DNA of 20,604 nt from an uncultured Opitutia bacterium (GTDB lineage Bacteria; Verrucomicrobiota; Verrucomicrobiia; Opitutales; UBA953). Within the stretch, counting starts at the first letter, position 1; each line of letters starts with the position of its first letter. Under the pieces are notes generated by a model, which was not told the origin of the DNA, did no database searches, and worked only from the letters and a program-made list of their open reading frames with translations. The stretch covers positions 1 through 20,604 of the forward strand of contig CAIMFE010000047.1 of NCBI GenBank assembly GCA_903840235.1, in the 5' to 3' direction. Made by a program: the position numbers and the translations under genes. Positions 14,777-20,604 of this stretch are shown piece by piece.

Positions 14777-17479
14777 TTAGGCGTCAGATCCGGCCTCCCA
14801 TGAATAGCGACGAGGGCGTTCCGCTGAGTCTACACCTTTGCGTTCACCCTTGTGCCACCAATAGAAAATCGGACTTGCGATGAAAATAGAAGAGAAGGTT
14901 CCAGTTAATACACCGTAGATAAAGACTTCGCCGTAAAGACGAACATCACCTGCGCCGAATGCCCACAAGGCAACCGCACACAGGAAAACGGTGGAGGAAG
15001 TAAGAATCGTCCGTGACATCGTTCGGTTAATCGCGAAGTGGATAACATCGCTCAACGAACGGGTTGGGTTGTTCTCTAACTCTTCGCGGATACGGTCGAA
15101 GACAACGATGGTATCGTTCACCGAATAACCGATGATCAATAAGATAGCGGCAATCAGTGCGGCATTAAACTGGCCGCCAAAGAAGACGAACAGCGCAACC
15201 GTCATGAGGACGTCGTGCAACGTTGCCACAAATGCAGCGATACCGAATCCAGTCTCGAATCGTAACGACACGTAAATACCGATACCGAGCAGTGCTAAAA
15301 TGACTGAAAGTATCGCATTGAAACGTAATTCATTACTGACGGATCCTCCGATGGCTTCACGCACTAATAAGATTTTATCTGTAGGTGCTTGAGGATCGTT
15401 TAAGATTTGCGGGTAATCCTTCTTAATCTGATCAACAATTGTAACTAAATTGGCGAAGTCAGGTTTTCCGTGATCCTTCGATAATTCAGTTTCAATACGG
15501 AGTCGCGTCTCACCTCCACCAATCGGCTTCTGCACGGTGACTGTCGTGTCAGGTAGACCCGCAGCGGTGGCAAGCTGTACCACCTTATTCGTGTCTACTT
15601 TGACCGTGTTATTAATCGCAATCATCGTCGACTCACCGCCACGGAAGTCCTTACCAAAGGCATCTTTTCCTTTATAAGCGAGTTCACTAATACCCAGCGC
15701 GATGATTACCCAAGAAACAATAAAGGCCACGCGAGCATACTTTAAGAATTGAATATTGAGTGTGTGTTTAAATACGGGGAGTCCAAACATGCGACTCATG
15801 ATTCCATTTTCTAGGGCAAACTCTTGAATACCTCGGCAGGTTACTAAGGTAGTAAAGAGTGTGGTGAAGATACCGATAATAAGTGTAATACCAAATCCAC
15901 GCACGGGACCGGTGCCCATGAATACCAGAATAACAGCTACCAACAAGTGAGTGAGATTGGCATCCACGATTGTCCACATCGCTCGATTATAACCTTCGCG
16001 TAGGGAAGACGCGCGATCTTTACCTACTCGTGCTTCTTCACGTACACGTTCGAGAATTAAGATATTAGCATCCACGGCCATACCTAAGGTTAGGACCAAG
16101 GCGGCCACACCTGGTAAGGTGATGGTGGCTCCAAGATAAGCCATCGCACCAAGCATGAGGAATAAATTCAGCACCATACCAATGACGGCAATGAAGCCTC
16201 CCCAGACGTAAAACCCGACCATGAATAAAACAACCAGACTTACGGCGACGACGGAAGCGACGACAGATTTATCCTGCGCGTCTTTCGCTAATGACGGACC
16301 CACCGAGGTTACGTCTTGCGTGATCAACGGAAACTCCAACGGATTATTTAAAACATTTGAGAGATTAATCGCTTCTTCGCGTGTGAAAGAACCAGTAATG
16401 GTCGCACCCGTACTCCGAATGGCCTCACGTACGGTCGGAGCCGACTGCAACACGCCATCAAGAACGACCGCTAATTGTCCAAGTGAGTTTGTTCGACCAT
16501 TTGCTTCCGAAATTTTTGCCGTTAAATCACCGAACTTTTGTGAACCCTCATTGGTAAACTTCATATCGACGTAGAATGACATCCCGTCATCGGAACGCGG
16601 CGAAGATGATTTGATAATCGCTCCCGTTGCGTCCGCACGCTTGCGTACATAATATTTAGAAACCCGGGTCTCACCCGTACGACGGTCAACATTACGTTCG
16701 GTTAACACTTCATATACTGCCGTAGCCCCACTTTCATCTTCTAATGATTTCGTGGAACGTTCACGTTCTTCAGCCGTCGGACGTAGCCCACGGTACACCT
16801 GTCTAAACTCAAGTTTCGCAGGTTTCTTCAGCGCATCAATCACATCGGGATTATTCGCGGCATCTTCACCAGGTAGCTGAATTTCCAATGATAAATCACC
16901 GACCGGACGTAAAACGGGCTCGGCAACACCAAACTGATTGACCCGTTGCTCCATCACTTGGACGGCCTGATTTACCATTTCTGCGTGAGAAACATTCGAA
17001 GTATCTTTCGAGGATTTTCCTCCCGTTTCCGCACCAGTCGGATCAACCTTCAGCGTAAACGAAACGCCACCTTGTAAATCCAAACCTAATTTCAGACGAC
17101 CTTGCGAGCGCAGTAAAAGCTGCTTCAAGACAATGGCATTTCTTTTATTTTGATCGGGCTCACGGATGAAATCTTTCTCGTCGAAAAAGAAAGGGCGCAA
17201 ATCTACCGGTGTTGCCCGACCTTTACCTTCTCCAATATCACGCAGTGCCTGATAGTAGGAAACGGCTTTTTGATCGGCACTCACGGCCGCATTTTTATTA
17301 TTCGCAACGCGCGTTTTTGCCTCTTGGTGAATTTTGGCAAATTCAGCTGATTGGTTGATTACTTGCGCTGGAGCAAAGTCTTCAAGGGGAGTTGGAGCGA
17401 TTGGATAAAACTCATAAACGGCACACGCGAGTGCAACCAATGAGAGGCCAACCTTCCAGAACCATGTCCTGGATATCAT
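14777..17479 (-). CDS. secDF: Fused protein translocase subunit SecDF
   Basis: A single 900-residue protein joining SecD and SecF, the RND-type membrane partners of SecYEG that use the proton gradient to help release exported proteins. TM1 is near residues 8-24. The P1 region holds LGLDLQGGVSF (131-141) and the VNQFGVAEPVLRP block. TM2-6 of SecD span about 403-555, with the conserved proton-path Asp470 in GMAVDANILILERVREE. The SecF half starts near 580 with a TM, DFRGGESTMIAIN (611-623) and later GYSVNDTIVVFDRIREE. It lies 20 bases downstream of yajC and 11 bases upstream of recJ, giving a yajC-secDF-recJ unit. No Shine-Dalgarno sequence is seen before the ATG at 17479. Confidence 0.97.
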   Translation of the reverse strand: MISRTWFWKVGLSLVALACAVYEFYPIAPTPLEDFAPAQVINQSAEFAKIHQEAKTRVANNKNAAVSADQKAVSYYQALRDIGEGKGRATPVDLRPFFFDEKDFIREPDQNKRNAIVLKQLLLRSQGRLKLGLDLQGGVSFTLKVDPTGAETGGKSSKDTSNVSHAEMVNQAVQVMEQRVNQFGVAEPVLRPVGDLSLEIQLPGEDAANNPDVIDALKKPAKLEFRQVYRGLRPTAEERERSTKSLEDESGATAVYEVLTERNVDRRTGETRVSKYYVRKRADATGAIIKSSSPRSDDGMSFYVDMKFTNEGSQKFGDLTAKISEANGRTNSLGQLAVVLDGVLQSAPTVREAIRSTGATITGSFTREEAINLSNVLNNPLEFPLITQDVTSVGPSLAKDAQDKSVVASVVAVSLVVLFMVGFYVWGGFIAVIGMVLNLFLMLGAMAYLGATITLPGVAALVLTLGMAVDANILILERVREEARVGKDRASSLREGYNRAMWTIVDANLTHLLVAVILVFMGTGPVRGFGITLIIGIFTTLFTTLVTCRGIQEFALENGIMSRMFGLPVFKHTLNIQFLKYARVAFIVSWVIIALGISELAYKGKDAFGKDFRGGESTMIAINNTVKVDTNKVVQLATAAGLPDTTVTVQKPIGGGETRLRIETELSKDHGKPDFANLVTIVDQIKKDYPQILNDPQAPTDKILLVREAIGGSVSNELRFNAILSVILALLGIGIYVSLRFETGFGIAAFVATLHDVLMTVALFVFFGGQFNAALIAAILLIIGYSVNDTIVVFDRIREELENNPTRSLSDVIHFAINRTMSRTILTSSTVFLCAVALWAFGAGDVRLYGEVFIYGVLTGTFSSIFIASPIFYWWHKGERKGVDSAERPRRYSWEAGSDA

Positions 17480-17499
17480 AATATTTTTATGGTTAGAGG

Positions 17500-17850
17500 T
17501 TAGGCCGAAATTGCTTTGGAGTCATCCGATGCTAAACCCGCAACGGAACTTTTATGAATCGTCATCTTACCACTGTCTAACTCGATAGTGACACGCGAGT
17601 CAGTGATATGGGTGATGCGTCCATAAATTCCTGTAGACGTCATGATCTCCTGACCGACTTCCAATTGAGATTGAAGTTTTTCGCGTTCCTTTTGCGCCTT
17701 ACGTGCGGGAGCAAAAAGGAAGAAATACATCGCTGCGAAAAGCAGTGCATACCCGATTAAGGGTAAAAACGGATTGGCCGGGGCACCCGCAGGTGCGGCT
17801 GGTGCGGCTTCCGCTATGTAAGAGAACAGAGCGTGAGGGGTGGTTTTCAT
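17500..17850 (-). CDS. yajC: Sec translocase accessory protein YajC
   Basis: A protein of 116 residues. An Ala/Pro-rich N-terminal stretch (12-26) is followed by one transmembrane helix (about 28-47, FLPLIGYALLFAAMYFFLF). The basic APARKAQKEREKL segment corresponds to the RPQxK region of YajC. A small SH3-like C-terminal domain (VGQEIMTSTGIYGRITHITDS, then VTIELDSGKMTIHKSSV) fits the family. YajC joins SecDF at the membrane. The gene heads the yajC-secDF-recJ run. Its C-terminal AISA has no known role. Confidence 0.95.
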   Translation of the reverse strand: MKTTPHALFSYIAEAAPAAPAGAPANPFLPLIGYALLFAAMYFFLFAPARKAQKEREKLQSQLEVGQEIMTSTGIYGRITHITDSRVTIELDSGKMTIHKSSVAGLASDDSKAISA

Positions 17851-17985
17851 ATTTGTTTATTGGAAAGGGGTTAAATGAAGGAAGAACCCCCTTAATTGCC
17901 GAAGTGTGACAAAAAGGCAAGCCCCAGCTACTTGGATTGGTTTTGCGTTACCGAAGAATAGTCCTCAATGTGAACAACTAATTCC
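17851..17985. promoter_or_regulatory. Divergent intergenic region between yajC and kup, with an inverted repeat
   Basis: These 135 bases separate the start codons of yajC (-) and kup (+) and should hold promoters for both. GGGGTT at 17867-17872 and AACCCC at 17885-17890 form a perfect six-base inverted repeat with a 12-base loop, 17 bases upstream of the yajC ATG, so it could be a leader hairpin or an operator. I could not assign a convincing -35/-10 pair in either direction; TTGTCA (minus strand, near 17909-17914) is a possible -35 box for yajC. Neither start codon has a Shine-Dalgarno sequence. Confidence 0.35.
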
Positions 17986-20037
17986 ATGAAAGAAGCCAAA
18001 CCAGAGGCGACGGTTAAACCGCCCTCTTCATCCCCCATTCAGCGAATCACGCTGGCTTCAACGATTGCGGCACTGGGGGTTGTTTTCGGTGATATTGGAA
18101 CCAGTCCACTCTACGCGTTTCGTGAATGTATCCGTAACGGACTACATCAGGGTGCTATGCCCGTCCAAGTCATCGTTCCCGCACTCTCACTCATTATTTG
18201 GTCACTCATCCTCGTCGTAACGGTAAAATATGTCTTATTTATGATGGAAGCCAATGATGACGGTGAAGGAGGTATCATGACCCTCGTCTCACTCGCATCC
18301 AAAAATAGCGGCGAAGAAAAAACTAAGCCAACTTTAGATAATCCAAGCATTAAACCCAAGCATCGTAATGCCCTCGTCTTACTAGGGGTTTTTGGAACTG
18401 CTCTGTTATTTGGCGACGGTGTGATTACACCAGCCATCTCGGTTTTGTCCGCACTCGAAGGTGTTAAAGAACAAACCACCTCAAGCTCCGGTTTGATTCG
18501 CTATTTTATTCCCGTCACCGCAGTCATTATTTTGATCGGTATTTTTGCTATCCAAAAGCGCGGTTCAGGAAAAGTCGGTATGTATTTCGGACCCATCACC
18601 CTCGTTTGGTTCCTCGTCATCGCTGCCACGGGTGTGAACTCTCTTTACCAACATCACCAAGAATCTCTCGTCGTTTACGAAGCTTTCAATCCCATGGTAG
18701 CGATTGATTTCATGGTCAATAATCCTGGAATCGGAATCGTCGTATTAGGTGCGGTATTCCTCGCTGTGACAGGTGCCGAAGCACTGTATGCCGACATGGG
18801 ACACTTCGGACAAAAACCCATACGTGCGGGTTGGTATTTCATCGTCTTCCCTGCCCTCGTTTTAAATTACCTCGGACAAGGTGCCTGGGCCATAGCGAAC
18901 CAATCACAAATTCTGTCGGGCGCCTATAATCCATTTTATAACATGGCGCCGTCTTGGTCACAAATTCCTCTCGTCGTAATCGCGACCATGGCTGCAATCG
19001 TCGCCTCGCAAGCTCTCATCGCCGGCGCATTCTCTACCACGGTCCAAGCTATCCAATTAAACTTCTTACCCCGGATGCGTATTTCCTATACCTCGGATCA
19101 AGAGTCGGGACAAATCTATATGCCGGTCGTAAACTGGCTGCTCCTAATCGGCTCTGTTTTCTTGGTGCTTCAATATAAATCATCTGAAAATCTAGCGAGT
19201 GCTTACGGTATCTCCGTCTGCGGCACGATGCTCATCACCACGATTTTATACGCTCAATACCTACATAAAATTAAAAAATTTCCTGTCACTACGTCTTATG
19301 TAATCGTCGCTCCGATTTTAATTGTGGAGTTTTTATTTATCGCCGGAAACGCCACTAAGATTTTCGAGAACGGCTGGCTCCCTCTCGTTGTTGGATTCGT
19401 GCTCTATTATATCATGTCAGTCTGGAACAAAGGTCGGATCGCCATGCGCAGTAAACTCGCGGAAGCTGAGAAAAATGATGACTTTAAATTCTTTATCGAA
19501 AGCGTGGAGGAGCGTTTTAAAGCCGGAAAACTGAGTCGAGTTAAAGGCACTGCAGTCTACCTCTCAGGCGGAAATAACTCCGTCCCCATGGCCCTCGCCC
19601 ACAACCTTAAGCATAACAAAGTTCTCCACGATCACATTATCGTCGTCACCCTGACCGTCGATGATACTCGCGCCTTTGTTAGAAATGAAGAGCGCGTCAC
19701 CATCACGACCCACGGCCACGGCTTCGTCATAGTGGGCAATCGCAACGAGTTTCCTCCCGTCATGAGAATCACTGGGAGATTCGGATTCCGTGAAAAACAA
19801 GATATCTACCCGATTCTAGACGCTGCCTACGAAGAGCTTAAAATTAATCCTAATCCGATGGAAGTTACTTATTTCCTCAGTCGCGAAACTATCGTGCGCG
19901 CCGAAAGAAATATTTCTCTCAACACAGTCCAAGAGAAATTATTCGAAGTACTTAATCGCAACGCACTCTCCGCCACCGCTTACTTCAACCTCCCTCCTGG
20001 TCGAGTCGTTGAACTAGGTATGCAGGTTGAACTGTAA
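17986..20037 (+). CDS. kup: KUP/HAK/KT-family potassium uptake protein
   Basis: A proton-coupled potassium importer with 683 residues (E. coli Kup has 622). The family signature GVVFGDIGTSPLYAF lies at residues 31-45 in TM1. Further conserved blocks are EGGIMTLVSLA, LLFGDGVITPAISVLSALEG, FLAVTGAEALYADMGHFG and PALVLNYLGQGA. About twelve hydrophobic segments run to residue 500. The remaining C-terminal 180 residues form the cytosolic domain, with RVKGTAVYLSGGNNSVPMAL and GRFGFREKQDI. The first 20 residues are a hydrophilic Pro/Ser-rich extension. The start at 17986 has no Shine-Dalgarno sequence. The stop lies two bases from the stop of the convergent carA gene. Confidence 0.96.
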   Translation: MKEAKPEATVKPPSSSPIQRITLASTIAALGVVFGDIGTSPLYAFRECIRNGLHQGAMPVQVIVPALSLIIWSLILVVTVKYVLFMMEANDDGEGGIMTLVSLASKNSGEEKTKPTLDNPSIKPKHRNALVLLGVFGTALLFGDGVITPAISVLSALEGVKEQTTSSSGLIRYFIPVTAVIILIGIFAIQKRGSGKVGMYFGPITLVWFLVIAATGVNSLYQHHQESLVVYEAFNPMVAIDFMVNNPGIGIVVLGAVFLAVTGAEALYADMGHFGQKPIRAGWYFIVFPALVLNYLGQGAWAIANQSQILSGAYNPFYNMAPSWSQIPLVVIATMAAIVASQALIAGAFSTTVQAIQLNFLPRMRISYTSDQESGQIYMPVVNWLLLIGSVFLVLQYKSSENLASAYGISVCGTMLITTILYAQYLHKIKKFPVTTSYVIVAPILIVEFLFIAGNATKIFENGWLPLVVGFVLYYIMSVWNKGRIAMRSKLAEAEKNDDFKFFIESVEERFKAGKLSRVKGTAVYLSGGNNSVPMALAHNLKHNKVLHDHIIVVTLTVDDTRAFVRNEERVTITTHGHGFVIVGNRNEFPPVMRITGRFGFREKQDIYPILDAAYEELKINPNPMEVTYFLSRETIVRAERNISLNTVQEKLFEVLNRNALSATAYFNLPPGRVVELGMQVEL

Positions 20038-20039
20038 GA

Positions 20040-20604
20040 TTACTTCTTCGACGCTTTGCTCTTCGCAATCAAATCGTAGAAGTGATCAAATAAGACGTCC
20101 GCATCGTTCGGACCGGGCCCCGCCTCTGGGTGATATTGCACTGAAAACACTGGCTTATCTTTCAGGCGTAATCCCGAAACGGTTCCGTCATTCAAATTCA
20201 CTTCAGTAACAATCGCACCACAACGCTCAAGCTCCTCAGGTTTGGAAGCGAAGCCGTGATTCTGTGCGGTGATGGAAACCCGACCTTCTTCTGTATTCTT
20301 CACGGGCTGATTTCCTCCACGATGCCCAAACTTTAATTTGTAAGTGGAGGCACCAATAGCATGCGTGATGATTTGATGTCCGAGACAAATTCCAAAAACG
20401 GGATACGATTTAATTAAATCCGAAACCGCTTCATGAGCATATTTTAAGGCCGCTGGATCGCCCGGACCATTAGACAGAAAAACACCATCGGGATTGTAAG
20501 CGCGAATCTCCGATGCTGGCGTGGTCGCTGGGAAAACTTGTACATCGAAGCCGGCATTAACCAAGCGACGGAAAATCGAAGTCTTCGCCCCAAAGTCATA
20601 CGCA
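20040..20604 (-). CDS. carA: Carbamoyl-phosphate synthase small (glutaminase) subunit, 5'-truncated
   Basis: The C-terminal 188 codons or so of CarA; the frame stays open to the right edge and begins there with AYDFGAKTSIFRRLV, equivalent to the DFGxKxNILR motif that opens the glutaminase domain. CarA hydrolyses glutamine and passes ammonia to CarB to make carbamoyl phosphate for pyrimidines and arginine. The class I amidotransferase motifs are complete: LSNGPGDPAAL, the nucleophile cysteine in GICLGHQ, FGHRGGNQPVKN, AQNHGFA and the His/Glu of QYHPEAGPGPND. The N-terminal CPSase domain and the start codon lie outside the window. carB is not in view. Confidence 0.96.
   Translation of the reverse strand, partial: AYDFGAKTSIFRRLVNAGFDVQVFPATTPASEIRAYNPDGVFLSNGPGDPAALKYAHEAVSDLIKSYPVFGICLGHQIITHAIGASTYKLKFGHRGGNQPVKNTEEGRVSITAQNHGFASKPEELERCGAIVTEVNLNDGTVSGLRLKDKPVFSVQYHPEAGPGPNDADVLFDHFYDLIAKSKASKK

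Noticed and set aside
14777..17479. Long segment between TM1 and the DLQGG motif of SecDF as a novel insertion
   Set aside because: E. coli SecD carries a comparable segment before its GLDLRGG motif, so the arrangement is not unusual.

Overview
The window looks like an ordinary chromosomal segment from a PVC-superphylum bacterium, most likely Verrucomicrobiota and possibly the Opitutia lineage. The support is a fused SecD-SecF gene followed directly by recJ (an order I recall from Chlamydia), a secreted ThuA-domain protein, an alkaline phosphatase with a twin-arginine (Tat) signal, mid-range base composition and start codons that mostly lack Shine-Dalgarno sequences. The lineage call is an inference from gene content. 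No rRNA, tRNA, IS element, prophage, CRISPR array or long repeat is visible, and no stretch above 300 bases lacks a gene.

Layout, left to right. Position 1-397 (+) is the 3' end of a DedA-family membrane protein. It overlaps tail to tail with a minus-strand series: a soluble double-GAF histidine kinase, cysE (serine acetyltransferase), a Tat-exported alkaline phosphatase, thrS, a SIMPL-domain protein, cysS, a bifunctional OlsF-type acyltransferase and a TatD-family hydrolase. Transcription runs from high to low coordinates, so the TatD gene is upstream-most. A short divergent gap (11526-11620) separates TatD from a plus-strand EVE-domain gene, which meets a minus-strand run reading yajC, secDF, recJ, thuA. 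A second divergent gap (17851-17985) separates yajC from kup (+). Kup meets the 3' part of carA (-), which runs off the right edge.

Functional grouping. Translation is represented by thrS and cysS, cysteine synthesis by cysE and pyrimidine/arginine precursor synthesis by carA. YajC, SecD and SecF form the Sec accessory complex. RecJ acts in DNA recombination and repair, and TatD is a likely nuclease. Kup imports potassium. The alkaline phosphatase and the predicted phosphorus-free lipid synthase both fit life at low phosphate, but nothing in the sequence shows that they are co-regulated.

I did not find a clearly new multi-gene system. The points most worth a second look are a near-consensus promoter with a perfect palindrome that would give an almost leaderless SIMPL mRNA, a ThrRS without the TGS domain and with a cysteine-containing insertion, a one-polypeptide ornithine-lipid-type synthase, histidine substitutions in the alkaline phosphatase active site, the scarcity of Shine-Dalgarno sequences, and convergent gene pairs with no room for terminators between them.
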